Below the pieces are notes generated by a model. It was not told the origin of the DNA. It was given only the letters and a program-made list of their open reading frames with translations, and made no database searches. A stretch of 64,000 nt of DNA from Siphonodentalium dalli (Eukaryota > Mollusca > Scaphopoda > Gadilida > Siphonodentaliidae). The translations under genes were made by a program, and so were the position numbers. The stretch covers positions 218,998,205 through 219,062,204 of the forward strand of contig CP136064.1 in assembly GCA_032622095.1 (NCBI GenBank). Reading direction: 5' to 3'. Position 1 is the stretch's first letter. Each line of letters begins with the position of its first letter. Positions 34,207-45,062 of the stretch are shown one piece after another.

Positions 34207-37200
34207 ATGGCTGAGACTAATTCAGAAAGCACTGTGGCACTCGGCACGCTGGATGAAGATCCCAATTATAACCTGAAAAAAATTATCTCTGGTCCAGGGG
34301 GACTAGACTTTGGTGAACAAGAAGATGAGAATATCTTACAAATACCCAATTGTCAGTATTTTTCTCCAAAATCGTTTCATGATAACGTATCTACAAGTGA
34401 TGACTGTCTATCTGTTTTTCACCTGAACTGTCAAAGTCTTAATTCGCACTGGGATGATTTTAATACTCTAATGTTTGAATTACAAAATAATAAATCAAAA
34501 TTTGGAGTTATTGGCCTAACTGAAATCTTCAGGACTCCGGATAGTATTGATTTTCCACTTAATGGATACCATCCATTAATTAAACGGTGCCGTCCGGATG
34601 GAGATGACTGTCACGGCGGTGTTGGCATGTACATTCGAAAAGACTTATCTTATAAAATCAGAGAAGATTTAACAACATTTATTCCTCATGTATTTGAGTC
34701 ACTTTTTGTTGAAGTGTTGACAAATAAAAATAAAACGTATATAATTGGAACAATTTATAGGCCTAATACAGCACCAAAAGCGGACCTAGATAAATTTATC
34801 AACCTTATGAATGAGAAAATGGACCAAACCAATAGAGAACATAAAAAAATAGTTTTGATGGGAGATTTCAACATTGACTTATTGAAATACGGTAGACATG
34901 ATAAAACTAACAATTTTCTTAATTATGTCTTTGCCTCTAGTTTCCTCCCAACAATAACAAAACCAACTAGAGTGTCAAACTTCACTGCTACTCTGATAGA
35001 TCAGATTTTAATAAATGATCCAACTATTGATTATGAAACAGGTATTATACTAAGTGAGATATCTGACCACTTCGGTACTTTCCTCTGTTATAAGAGTAAC
35101 AAAAATAAATCTTGCCCAAAAGCTAAAATAGAATACTGGCGGAACTATAATGATGAAAATATATCATGCTTTAAAAGACTACTAGGAACGGCTAATTATA
35201 ATAGTGTTGTAGGACGAACGTGTCCACAGGAGTCATATAAATCATTTATGGAAATTTATTTAAATGCCTTTGAAATAGCTTTTCCATTAAAACGATCACG
35301 ATCAAAATCCACCAAACAGAAACCATGGATTACCAAGGGAATGATGATTTCATCTGAACATAAAGCTAAACTTTTTACCACAAAGCTTAAGAACCCTTCC
35401 GAAAGTAATGTAACAGAATACAAAGAATTTTGTAAACTTTTTAATAAAATAAAACGAGCAAGTAAGACCTTGTACTATAAAAATATGATAAATGAATATA
35501 AACATAATATGAAAAAAACATGGAAACTGATTGGTGAGATAATGCAACAAAGATCTAAAAAATTAGAATATCCCATGTCATTCATTATTGGGGGTGTCGA
35601 AAGTGGAAATAGGAAAGAAGCTGCTGACGCCTTTAATGAATATTTTTCTACCATTGGCGCTACTGCGGCTGAGAAAATATCACAAACTTGTAACAAATAC
35701 TCTTCATACTTACCTACACCTTGTAGTGAAACAATCTTTTTTCATCCCACTACACCGGAAGAAATTCATACAACGGTTTCCTTAAGTAAAGGGAAGCACA
35801 GCATTGACAAAGATGGTCTTAGCTCTTTCATTATGAAGAAAGTTATCTCGGAAATTTCACAACCCTTATGTCATATTTTCAATCTCTCAATGGAAACAGG
35901 AATTGTTCCAGAAGACATGAAGATAGCAAAAGTTATACCCCTCTTCAAATCAGGCGACCAAAAGATAATGGGAAATTATCGCCCAATAAGTATTCTGCCC
36001 ATTTTTTCTAAAATCTTAGAAAAAATTGTATGTCACAGACTAGTTGTTTTTTTAAATAAACATGATACTCTCTATCATAATCAATATGGGTTTAGAAAAG
36101 ATCATTCAACAATTCATCCAATTTTGAAGCTACTCTATGATGTGGGTTTGAATAATGATAAGAAGGATAAAGATTGTACGCTATCTGTATTTATTGATTT
36201 TTCCAAAGCTTTTGACACAATAAATCATGAAATTTTGCTAAATAAACTTGATTCTTATGGAATAAGAGGCAAAGCCAATGAGTGGTTTAGAAATTATCTG
36301 ACAAATAGATACCAATGTGTGGAACTGGAAGGTATGGTTTCTTCTAAACTTCCAATTACATGTGGAGTCCCTCAGGGATCTGTTGCAGGCCCGATTCTTT
36401 TTCTGGTCTATGTTAATGATATGCACAGATCTAATAACCTATCACTTTTATCCTTTGCTGATGACACAACTGTGTATTCTTCACATCACAACCTTGATTA
36501 TTTGTATGACTACTTCAACAAAGAGCTTGAAAAATTGAGTACTTGGTGTAGAGCAAACAAACTATCATTAAATACAAATAAGACTAAATATATGGTGATA
36601 CAACCAATAAATGGCCCGTATTTAGTTGCAAATAGAATGTTGAATATAAATAAACAGCCGATTGAAAGGATAGGATCCGATTGTCAAGAAAAATCTTTCA
36701 AATTTTTAGGTATTCACATAGATGAACATCTGACATTTGAATACCATGTGAAAGCTGTTTGTGCGAAAATTTCTAATTCTCTTTATGCTATAAATCGAGT
36801 AAAAAAATTCCTTTCTTTCGATTGTCTTAGAATGCTATATCTTACCTTAGTACATTCTCACATTCTTTATGGAATTGAGTTATGGGGAAATGCAAGTACT
36901 CAAAATCAAGTTATTGTACTTCAGAAAAAGGCAATTCGAGCTATTAATAAAAAACGCTACAATAGTCACACCGAACCATTATTTAAATCTAATAACATTT
37001 TGAAGCTGCATGATGAGTATATGCATCGGATATGTCTATTTATGCACGACTGGAAATATGTAAATGTTCCCAAATCATTTGTTAATAGTTTTAGAATATA
37101 TAAACATCCGAGTATGAGTACTAGGTCCTCAGGAAAAATACAGGAAACAAGGGCTCGCATTAAATTCACTGAAAAACTACCCCTCCATGTATTTCCAAAA

Positions 37201-37443
37201 ATTTGGAACACTCTTGACGTTACTCTACAGAATATCCAATCGAAGCCAGGCTTTAAGAACAAATTTACCAAATCAATTATTGACAATTATTCTTCGAATA
37301 TTAAGTGCAAAAACAAGTTTTGTCCAGATTGTACTAAAAAGATTGAATTAACTCTAACTTTTGGAATTGAACTTCCAATAAGGAAAGAAATTATAACTAT
37401 AAAACGACCTTCTCTCATTAGTAAAATGAATTTTAAAAAATGA
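34207..37443 (+). CDS. LINE ORF: AP-endonuclease plus reverse transcriptase polyprotein
   Basis: Encodes about 1,078 residues from the first ATG at 34,207; the frame is open a little upstream but no earlier ATG is better. Residues ~70-295 form an apurinic-endonuclease-like domain: HLNCQSLN (from residue 72), GLTEIF (catalytic E), GDFNIDL (from residue 219) and SDH (286-288). Residues ~590-840 are the reverse transcriptase: NYRPISILP, YGFRKDHST, FIDFSKAFDTINH, CGVPQGSVAGP and the catalytic FADD (750-753). A C-terminal cysteine cluster (CKNKFCPDC, about residue 1035) replaces the usual CCHC knuckle. The enzyme nicks target DNA and primes cDNA synthesis on its own RNA. The frame is unbroken, all key catalytic motifs are present, and no separate ORF1 is seen upstream. 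Elements of this type normally have 3' short-repeat tails, as here. Confidence 0.93.
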   Translation: MAETNSESTVALGTLDEDPNYNLKKIISGPGGLDFGEQEDENILQIPNCQYFSPKSFHDNVSTSDDCLSVFHLNCQSLNSHWDDFNTLMFELQNNKSKFGVIGLTEIFRTPDSIDFPLNGYHPLIKRCRPDGDDCHGGVGMYIRKDLSYKIREDLTTFIPHVFESLFVEVLTNKNKTYIIGTIYRPNTAPKADLDKFINLMNEKMDQTNREHKKIVLMGDFNIDLLKYGRHDKTNNFLNYVFASSFLPTITKPTRVSNFTATLIDQILINDPTIDYETGIILSEISDHFGTFLCYKSNKNKSCPKAKIEYWRNYNDENISCFKRLLGTANYNSVVGRTCPQESYKSFMEIYLNAFEIAFPLKRSRSKSTKQKPWITKGMMISSEHKAKLFTTKLKNPSESNVTEYKEFCKLFNKIKRASKTLYYKNMINEYKHNMKKTWKLIGEIMQQRSKKLEYPMSFIIGGVESGNRKEAADAFNEYFSTIGATAAEKISQTCNKYSSYLPTPCSETIFFHPTTPEEIHTTVSLSKGKHSIDKDGLSSFIMKKVISEISQPLCHIFNLSMETGIVPEDMKIAKVIPLFKSGDQKIMGNYRPISILPIFSKILEKIVCHRLVVFLNKHDTLYHNQYGFRKDHSTIHPILKLLYDVGLNNDKKDKDCTLSVFIDFSKAFDTINHEILLNKLDSYGIRGKANEWFRNYLTNRYQCVELEGMVSSKLPITCGVPQGSVAGPILFLVYVNDMHRSNNLSLLSFADDTTVYSSHHNLDYLYDYFNKELEKLSTWCRANKLSLNTNKTKYMVIQPINGPYLVANRMLNINKQPIERIGSDCQEKSFKFLGIHIDEHLTFEYHVKAVCAKISNSLYAINRVKKFLSFDCLRMLYLTLVHSHILYGIELWGNASTQNQVIVLQKKAIRAINKKRYNSHTEPLFKSNNILKLHDEYMHRICLFMHDWKYVNVPKSFVNSFRIYKHPSMSTRSSGKIQETRARIKFTEKLPLHVFPKIWNTLDVTLQNIQSKPGFKNKFTKSIIDNYSSNIKCKNKFCPDCTKKIELTLTFGIELPIRKEIITIKRPSLISKMNFKK

Positions 37444-38002
37444 GAAGATGTGCCTGATGAATATATATATATATGTAAATGCATGTATGTGTGCGCTTAT
37501 GTGTATATATGCATGTAGATATTTGTTGTTTTTTTTGTTTGTTTTTTTTTGTTTTTTTGTTTTTTTTTTGTTGTTGTTTTTTTTCAATCATCTGTGTTGT
37601 TGAGTGCCTATATTCAGTGCAAATATTAACTATTTGGTGCAAACTGATTAGAACATTGTCTAGTTTGAACAGATTTATTTTTGAACTTTATAGCTAAAGA
37701 AAATTTTTTTTTAATCAAATTGTAAACAACGCAGAAACACACAAAGCCTCGTGTCATTATTATTTCATTATATTATATGGTTTGAACCCCACCCAGTATG
37801 TCAATTTTGCATAAATGCCAATTTTGTATACATTTGTATATCTTCCATATTTTTGTCCATATTTTCCGTTTCCAAATGGTGGCGGCAGGAAGACGACCAT
37901 ATGGTCATGCCACCACCATATGACATATTATTGTTTATTATTTAATTATATATGTGTAACACATTTTATGATGATATGCCATAATAAAATATTTACTTAC
38001 TT
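37444..38002 (+). other. LINE 3' untranslated region and (TTAC)n tail
   Basis: Contains a (TA)n/(TG)n stretch, a long T-rich run (37,525-37,585) that produces a spurious K-rich minus-strand frame, a CATATGGTCATGCCACCACC near-palindrome at about 37,898, and an AATAAA just before the (TTAC)n end. Confidence 0.7.
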
Positions 38003-38050
38003 ACTTACTCATATCATTGCCCAGAAGACCAGTATGAAAACATTGCCATG
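38003..38050 (+). repeat. Candidate right target-site duplication of the LINE
   Basis: Partner of 32,931-32,978 with four mismatches in 48 bp, starting within the (TTAC)n tail. At this length and divergence it could also be a pre-existing duplication. Confidence 0.6.
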
Positions 38051-38389
38051 TGCATAGGATTAATCTTAACCACGTCAGTGTGCACCAATCTTGTTATCGT
38101 CATACACTGAGTGTGCATTCTCCCCATAGTTGAGGTCACGGCACTAAATTATACAAGATGTTTCTTGAATAAATGAAATATAGCGTGGGGGTCTCTGGTC
38201 TTCTAAAATATATATCTCATATCGTATGTGCATGTGATCTCCCATGTTCATATTGTCTGATATTGTGTCCTAATTAAAGATTTAAAGTGTTTCGTTTTAA
38301 TGTATCTAATGCAGATTAGCCAACTCCATGCAATGCATCTATCAGTCACAAGCAAGTGCATAAGGACAACATATAGACTGTTCTATACA

Positions 38390-38950
38390 TTTTCTGCCAT
38401 TTTGACTGCCATCATAAACCATAGTAACCGTTTTAGGCCCTAATAAGATTGCATTTTATAGGCAATACTCACACTTGCTTATTAATTCCTTCAAATCTGT
38501 TCATTTCACATTCAAATATGGCCAGGAACCAATATTGAGTTTTCGGGAAAATTTCATACCACGTTCTATAAGATCAATTTTGTTAGGGATTGGAAGTGGC
38601 GAAAGGAACAAAATGTAGTAGTGAGAAAATGATCAATCGATATGAATAATAAGAAAACGAGGCACAATTTGCAACCAGTCCAAAGCAATAGGAACTGATA
38701 TTAATTGGATATATGAGTGAAAAAAATCACCTTTTTCACATTTCGGTCACCATTTTGGCAGCCATCTTTCTAATGGAGTGCCATTTTTTCCTACAAACAG
38801 TAGTATAATGTAATAGCATCCAAATAATGTATAAATTTTAGTCCATTTCATGAGATAAAGTTTCCAACAAAACAGATTAGACTGACTTAGTTTATATTCT
38901 ATACTACGGCGGCCATGTTGGGCGCCATCTTGGATTATTGGAAATGCTCA
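38390..38950 (-). repeat. Inverted copy of the 27.8-28.6-kb ATGGCGGC-type repeat
   Basis: On the minus strand the order CACTTCCAATCCCTAACAAA, CATATTTGAATGTGAAATGAACAG, CTATGGTTTATGATGGCAGTC follows that of 28.0-28.25 kb. It ends with GGCGGCCATGTTGGGCGCCATCT. Confidence 0.55.
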
Positions 38951-39065
38951 AGGATGAGTACTCCACACCCACCTAGAAATTGATGTACATTAGGAATATC
39001 TTTGTGAAATTTGGTACAAGCGATTATTGTGACACATTATTTAAGAACCATCGACCAATTGGCTA

Positions 39066-40370
39066 AAAGAGGTTAAAGAGACACAATGCATTCTGTGTGA
39101 ATATTAAAGGGAGACAATGCGCTCGCAATGCGTGAATGTTAAAGCGACGGCACTCTCGGTATGATAATGTTAAAGGGACACTCGGTACTCATAAAGTGAA
39201 TTTTAAAGGGACACTCGGCACTCACTGTGGATGAATGTTAAAGGGACACACGACACTCGCAATGGGTGTAAGTTAAAAGGACACAGAACAAAATTTTAAA
39301 CTTCTAAAATAAAAAAAGATTAAAAACATACAAATTTTTATTTTTTTAACTCAAATTTTTTTCAAAAATTAAAAAAAAAATTAAAAAAAAAATTAAACAA
39401 AATTCCTAAATTGAAAACAAATCTAAATTGAACAAAATTACATTTTTTTCAAAAATACAAAACAAATTTAAATGTTCAAAACTTTCAAATTTTTCAAAAA
39501 AATCTAATTTCCAAAAACATCAAAAATTATTTCCCAAAAAACCCCAAAAACTTCCGTTAAGCGTACGTTCATGTCTCTTTTAGAGTTATTGTTCTTAGGT
39601 AAAAAAAGACGCGCGCGGCCACCTCTCCTCCCCTTCTCCTCTCGGGTTCTGTAGGGGGGTCGTGCGTAGAAAAGTGCATTCGAAGAGAGGAGAAAAGAGC
39701 AAATGGGCAATAGAGAGAAGAAAGAGCAACTGAGCGAGAGAGTATAGGGGAACAGAGCAAATGAGCATGAGGGGGGGTAGGGAAAAGAGCAACTGAGCAA
39801 ACAAACAGGGGGAGGGGGAAAATGCAACTGAGCGAGATAGGAGAGAAAAAGAGCAACTGAGCGAGAGAGGAGAGGGAAAAAAGAACAAATGAGCAAGTGG
39901 GGAGGAGGAAAAGAGCAACTGAGCGATACAGAGGAAAAAAGAGCAACTGAGCAAGAAAGGACAGGGAAAAAAAGAGCAAATGAGCAGGGGGAGATGGAAA
40001 AGAGCAACTGAGAGAGAGATGAGAGGAAAAAAGAGCAACTGAGTGAGAGAGAGAGGACAAAAGAGCAACTGAGCGAGAGAGGAGGAAAAAAAGAGCAAAT
40101 GAGCAAGGCAGAGGGGGAAAGAGCAACTGATCAAGAAGGGAAGAGGAAACTGAGCGAGAGGAGTGAAAAAGAGCAAATGAGCAGGGGGATGTGGAAAAGA
40201 GCAACTGAGCGAGAGGAGAGGACAAAAGAGCAACTGAGCGAGAGAGGAGAGGGAAAAAAGAGCAAATGAGCGAGAGAGGAGAGGGAAAAAAGAGCAAGGG
40301 AGAGGGGGAATCGCATTGTCTCCCTTTAATATTCACACAGAATGCATTGTGTCTCTTTAACCTATTAGGA
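39066..40370. mobile_element. Inverted-repeat element filled by a purine minisatellite
   Basis: The left arm starts GAGGTTAAAGAGACACAATG (about 39,070) and its reverse complement ends at about 40,368 (CATTGTGTCTCTTTAACC). The arms match for about 55 bp, including TTCTGTGTGAATATTAAAGG. Inside are (a) degenerate GTTAAAGGGACACTCGGCACTC units (39,110-39,290), (b) an A/T-only stretch (39,300-39,530), and (c) the purine minisatellite. No transposase. Confidence 0.6.
39640..40310. repeat. Purine-strand minisatellite (GAGCAACTGAGCGAGAGAGGA type)
   Basis: About 670 bp with over 20 units of variable length built from AAAGAGCAACTGAGCGAGAG and AAAGAGCAAATGAGC. The plus strand is almost all purine except the CAAC/TGAGC steps. 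The minus strand reads as leucine/serine/phenylalanine-rich frames of up to 255 residues in more than one frame, which shows they come from the repeat and not from a gene. Long purine tracts of this type can form triplex (H-DNA). Confidence 0.85.
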
Positions 40371-40801
40371 ATATAATTCAGGGCGAGGCTCCCCCTTGTT
40401 CATCAAGGTCATCACGTAATATACATAACATTACACCACATGACGTAATACACACGTACGTACATGTTATGACCGTGTACTCCAGTAACCCAGTAGGATG
40501 ATGCAATGGGGTCATATCTACCTGTACTCCCATGTACTTCCGCAGCAATACCTTTGATGTCATATCTACCTGTACTTCCACAATACCTTTGAGGACATGT
40601 CCGGTAGAATGATGTCAGCTTGGGAGGATATCGGACTGTACTGCAGGTAATGAGGTCATATCTACCTGTACTTCCACAGCAATACCTTTGATGTACTTCC
40701 ACAAACTTACCTTTGAGATCTAACCAGCCGTACTGCAGCAGTTTTTTACTGGCCACGGGGGAGGGACCAGGACACAAGCTTTCCAAGGAAATTTCCAACC
40801 T

Positions 40802-40848
<47 letters not shown>

Positions 40849-41489
40849 CAAGGTTGGAAAATATCCAACTGATGACCATTTCAGTCCAACATTTTGACCA
40901 AAAATAGTAAAATATGCAAATATTGGTCCAAAAATAATTAATCCCCACCCAAATAAATTATTTGAAAATCAAACTACAAGAACATTTTCAACTAATGTTT
41001 TGGCAGGTATGAAATTTCCAACTGTTGAACATTTTTACCAAAGTTGACCAACCCCTCCCCCCCCTTCTGTGATACTTCAGCACACATTAACCATACTTGC
41101 GCATGGCGGTGTCGGTGTGTCCTACTTACACATATAGCTATACATATATATATATATATATAATAATAATATATATATATATATATATATGTACATATCC
41201 GTGTCGATAATATATATGGAGAAATATATATGATTTTGTGTATTCTTACATGAAGGACCCACCGTGGATCTTTGCACAGAGTGATGATCGGGAATCTTCG
41301 GGGGATCTTCGCCAGGGAAGAATGACAAAATTGCTAGTAACCACATGACCGAGTTTGGTGGCCCTGTTCTCTATAGGCCTATCCCCAAATTGGCAGACGA
41401 CACAATACATAATCGAGGTGCCCAATGGGTGCACATTATAATCTCGGAACTTAAATCTAGTCTAGGTCTCCCATAGCAGATGAGGCCAT
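40371..41489. repeat. CTACCTGTACTTCCA repeats, poly-C run and (TA)n
   Basis: 40,480-40,730 has about five diverged units of GTCATATCTACCTGTACTTCC and GCAATACCTTTGATGT. 40,804-40,847 is an uninterrupted run of 44 C. 41,140-41,190 is (TA)n. 41,370-41,480 is the CCCCAAATTGGCAGACGACA repeat that also precedes family G at 42,553. The proline-rich and glycine-rich frames over the C run are artefacts. Confidence 0.7.
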
Positions 41490-41587
41490 GCAGAATGAGG
41501 TCCCCAGAGGGTGAATTTACTGATACTAGCCCATGCACTGTGCGAGATAGCTGTCACTAAATTCATGCTCTGGGGACCTCATTCTGC
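41490..41587. mobile_element. Hairpin MITE family G, single copy
   Basis: GCAGAATGAGGTCCCCAGAG start and GGGGACCTCATTCTGC end. The centre has diverged. It is the basic ~95-bp palindrome of the family. Confidence 0.75.
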
Positions 41588-42360
41588 AAATGTCCAGCAC
41601 CATATTTTGTGACCTGGTCAAAACAGATGGTGATTCTTCAATAGAATATATTTCTCTCTCAAACTTCGTACTTCAATCACTGCTGTATGACAAAAAACAT
41701 ATTAGTGTTAAAGATGAGGATGGATACCAGAAATTGGGAAGTTGTTACAGAACAGATAACAGTTAACAAAAATAACAATTTTTATTAAATATTATCATCT
41801 TCATTCCAAATTAAATAAGTCATGTCATCATATAAAAGACGCAGTCATCAAGCTATCTCCAAAAGGTGTGCAATGTGTGAAACTCACATAAATATCATAT
41901 ACTGTCTATCGGAGAAATCATCTGATCCATGTTAAATTGCATTGCAATTGCCAAATATCTTGTGTAAAATCTTGAGTTCATGAATGACAAAAACAAAATT
42001 CAATTAGAAATACTTCATCTGACAATGTTTGTTTATTTGACTGACATTGACCATTTTGATATTTGCTCAGATGATCAGACGTATATTTACTGTGAGTCAC
42101 TATATTAGAAAAATATGCTCATACAGTGGTGACTGTGATTGACTGTCTTTTGGCATACATTGTCTCCTGTTTCCTAATATAGGTAACACCACACAATTTG
42201 CACACAACATGGAAATGCATTAGCACACATGATCTGGAAGAACACACTCACACCACAGTGTATAAAAATCGTTCAAAATAATCATGAGCATTCACAAATT
42301 GAGTGATGCTACCACCCCCCCCCCCCCCCCCAGCCAGTCCTGGTAATGTCTCTGTCCTTT

Positions 42361-42453
42361 GCAGAATGAGGTCCCCAGAGGGAAATTTTAGTGATGCTAT
42401 CCCTCAAAGCGGGCTATTATCACTGAATTCACCCTCTGGTGACCTCATTCTGC
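42361..42453. mobile_element. Hairpin MITE family G, single copy
   Basis: Same termini as the 41.49-kb copy. It follows a run of about 16 C (42,315-42,331). A further partial copy lacking its left end lies at 42,669-42,745, after a second CCCCAAATTGGCAGACGACA repeat. Confidence 0.75.
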
Positions 42454-42745
42454 TTAGGCCTCATCTTCTCTGGAAAGTTTCTTTATTATCAAATTTCTGT
42501 AGAAACTTCTTCACATAGATTCTATTTCTTTTTCAGTTTAGTTTCTCTATATCCCCAAATTGGCAGACGACATATTGCATAATCAAGGTTCCCAATGGGT
42601 GTACATGATAGTACAACACAATATTCACCATTTAGGAACTTTAATCTGAGTCTATAACTCCCATAGCAAGAGGGTGAAATTGGTGATGCTAGCCCACCTT
42701 GTGGGATAGCATCACTAAATTCACCCTCTGGGAACCTCATTCTGC

Positions 42746-44239
42746 AAATGACACACACACTAAACTCAGGCTTGGTCCTTGCCCTTGTAATCTGACTCTA
42801 ATAAAGACCTGAAATCCAGGATCCAGTTTAAAGAGATACTGTACTCAAATGCTGTTGTTTGTTTCTATAGTCTCCGAGTTGTAGAATAAGGTAATCAAAT
42901 TTCCATTATTTGAAAGTCTGTTGAGAACAAAGTAATGTTACAGATGGCAGATTAGCCGGAATGCGAAAATACCAATTGTCGTTGTCGGGTAATTTTTGGA
43001 CAGTTTTCAAGCATATGTATGAAATAAATGTTATATTATAAGCATACTAGTCCCATATACTCATATAAGTAATTATATAGCCACTAGTCAGTGTGTGGCT
43101 TGAGATTACACCCGGTATCAACATAATTTTTTACACGATCATGTGTGCCACACCTTGCCCCATCCACTATCCTGAATTATTTTGATTTCGTCTTGAACAC
43201 GGAAATTCATAATTTAATTTATGGCTCCAGCCATAACTTAAATTTATATCAAATTATTAACTTTGATTTTAAGATAACCTATTAACCTGAACGTTTACAG
43301 AATATATCTTTGACTCAAATTACTTAGTTTTCTATATATTATCAATAGATCGTTGTTATCACCGGGAATTTATTGAAAATGTACCCCTTTAACAATAAGG
43401 AATATATGAATTATTTTGGAGAAAAACAATATTACTAGTATATGCAGTTAATTTAAACCAATTACAAGGATATTTTTCTTCTCAATATTTAGAGTAATTC
43501 TCAGAGCATGTCAGTCATACTGCGAGGTCACCATCCAACAGCCTAGTGGCAGAGATATAATATAGACCCAAAAGAATTACTGCATGGCGTATGGGAACAA
43601 ATTAATATCTATGTATTTTCTACATTTGGCAAGCACATGATTGTGGTGAATATAAAGTAAAATGACTGATTTGTTGAATTTTGCTGTAAACAGCACCAAG
43701 TAAATTCAAGTTATGCAGTTGGAACTTTAAATACAGGCGGAATCCAGCGTATGGTTGTAAAACACCTGGAGTATGAAAAGGGGGATGAGGAATGGTAGCC
43801 TCTTGAATAGTGGGGATTCAAAACATTGCAAAGGATATAAAAGTGTATGTGACTCAATGTACCAAGGTACTGCATGGTTTACTAACTAAATATACAGTAA
43901 AGATGCAGAAATTTAAGCTGACAATTCAGAGACAAATAAACATAAAATTTATTATAAGCCATGCCTTGGTGACTAACCAGGTTGCTGGTTACCAGATGTA
44001 GTCTATGTTGATACCTTTTACCCAGATGGATGAAAATCATTCGGTTGAGTAATAATGTCTGAATCATGAACACATAAACAAAGATTGGCAAAATTTCCAA
44101 CAATCAGCCGATTCATGGTGTATAATGAAAAGGGGGTGCATATAACAACATAATTTGAAATTGGCTGATTTCTGGTTGAAAAGATGAAAATAATAACAAA
44201 TGGGTTGAGCTTGTATATTACTCTGAAGATGGAATGGTG
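42746..44239. other. AT-rich intergenic DNA, nothing recognised
   Basis: About 1.5 kb with no exon, element end or conserved motif that I can support. Open frames of up to 73 codons lack any domain. Confidence 0.45.
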
Positions 44240-44254
44240 AATGCTTCATAAGCA

Positions 44255-44514
44255 TGGTTTATTACCCCTTTCTATACTAAATGGATTCTCCCAATCAGTT
44301 ATAAACATATATATTGGAATTATCTACTATTCATTTGGAGGGGTGTTCAGGACAAATGAGCAGACGACAGACAGATGCAAAGATAATATAAGTGCAGAAG
44401 GATTCATATCCATTGGCAAGAAATGTTCAGATAATAAGTTCAACAACCAACCATAAAACTTATTATCAGAACTTTGCCTAAGGGAACTTCTTATCAATGG
44501 GTATTTACTAAAGC
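44255..44514. repeat. Dispersed repeat family S (CCCTTTCTATACTAAATGG)
   Basis: Shares CTTTCTATACTAAATGGAT, TTCATTTGGAGGGGTGTTCAGG, GTGCAGAAGGA and GAAATGTTCAGATAATAAGTT with 44,769-44,950, 48,858-49,030 and, inverted, 48,285-48,500. Some ends read AAAGGGTTAA, which suggests TTAA-type insertion. Confidence 0.5.
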
Positions 44515-44767
44515 AAGCCTTGAAATAGGGTGTCTGTCATTTGCAGAATGAGGTCCCCAGAGGGTGAATTTAGTGATGCTACCCCGCATAGCAGGCTAGC
44601 ATCACCAAATTCACCCTCTAGGGACATCATTCTGCTTACACCTAAGCAGAATGAGGTTCCCAGAGGGTGAATTTGGTGATGCTAGCCCGCTATGCGGGGG
44701 TAGCATCACTAAATTCACCCTCTGGGGACCTCATTCTGCAAATGACAGACACCCTATTTCAAAGCTT
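44515..44767. mobile_element. Compound double-hairpin MITE, family G2
   Basis: The outer inverted ends AAGCCTTGAAATAGGGTGTC and GACACCCTATTTCAAAGCTT enclose two back-to-back copies of the ~95-bp family G hairpin (44,543-44,637 and 44,646-44,740). Each half is itself a palindrome, so the whole is a palindrome of palindromes. Sister copies are at 45,423-45,672 and 57,793-58,043. Confidence 0.8.
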
Positions 44768-44963
44768 GTACTAAAGCCTCCTTTCTTGGCTAAATGGATT
44801 CCACCCAGTTATGAAAGTATATAATGGAATGGTCTGTTATTCATTTAGAGGGGTGTTAAGAAAAAATGAGCAGACGACAAACAGGGAACGGGCAATTCAA
44901 GTGTAGAAGATTCCAAATCATTGGTGGGAAATATTCAGATAAGTTCAACAAAAAAAATCATAT

Positions 44964-45062
44964 CTGAACATCTCCAACTACTCGTCCAGGGACCTGCCGA
45001 GAGGGCGACGTGAACATCTCCAACTACTCGTCCAGGGACCAGCCGAGAGGGCGACGTGGGCG
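44964..45062. repeat. 49-bp tandem duplication
   Basis: GAACATCTCCAACTACTCGT and GCCGAGAGGGCGACGTG occur twice in tandem with one or two differences. It is locally GC-rich and could be an exon remnant, but no frame is recognisable. Confidence 0.6.

Larger units (their letters stand above)
32979..38002 (+). mobile_element. LINE (CR1/L2-like group), apparently full length
   Basis: About 5.0 kb: a ~1.2-kb leader, one ORF (34,207-37,443), a ~560-bp 3' UTR with long T runs, and a terminal AATAAAATATTTACTTACTTAC tract. Short tandem repeats at the 3' end, rather than poly-A, are typical of CR1/L2-group elements. A 48-bp imperfect duplication flanks it. The leader contains two inverted-repeat MITEs (33,043-33,503 and 33,991-34,080), both with A-to-G changes relative to copies elsewhere. 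The intact ORF suggests recent activity, while the duplication mismatches suggest some age; the two are in tension. Clade assignment within the Jockey/CR1/L2 group is by resemblance only. Confidence 0.8.

Noticed and set aside
33861-34214. 117-residue frame just upstream of the LINE ORF as a possible ORF1
   Set aside because: It crosses the family G hairpin remnant, overlaps the start of the large ORF in another frame, and shows no ORF1 motif (no esterase, CCHC or coiled coil).
37354-37697. Lys/Asn-rich minus-strand and Phe/Cys-rich plus-strand frames after the LINE ORF
   Set aside because: Generated by the T-rich run in the LINE 3' UTR.
39504-40336. Minus-strand open frames of 178-255 residues rich in Leu, Ser, Phe, Cys
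   Set aside because: They overlap in several frames and follow the purine minisatellite unit by unit. A stop-free repeat gives this pattern without coding function.
40412-40948. 178-residue minus-strand frame with a polyglycine block and matching plus-strand polyproline frame
   Set aside because: Produced by the 44-bp C/G run; flanking residues come from CTACCTGTACTTCC repeats.
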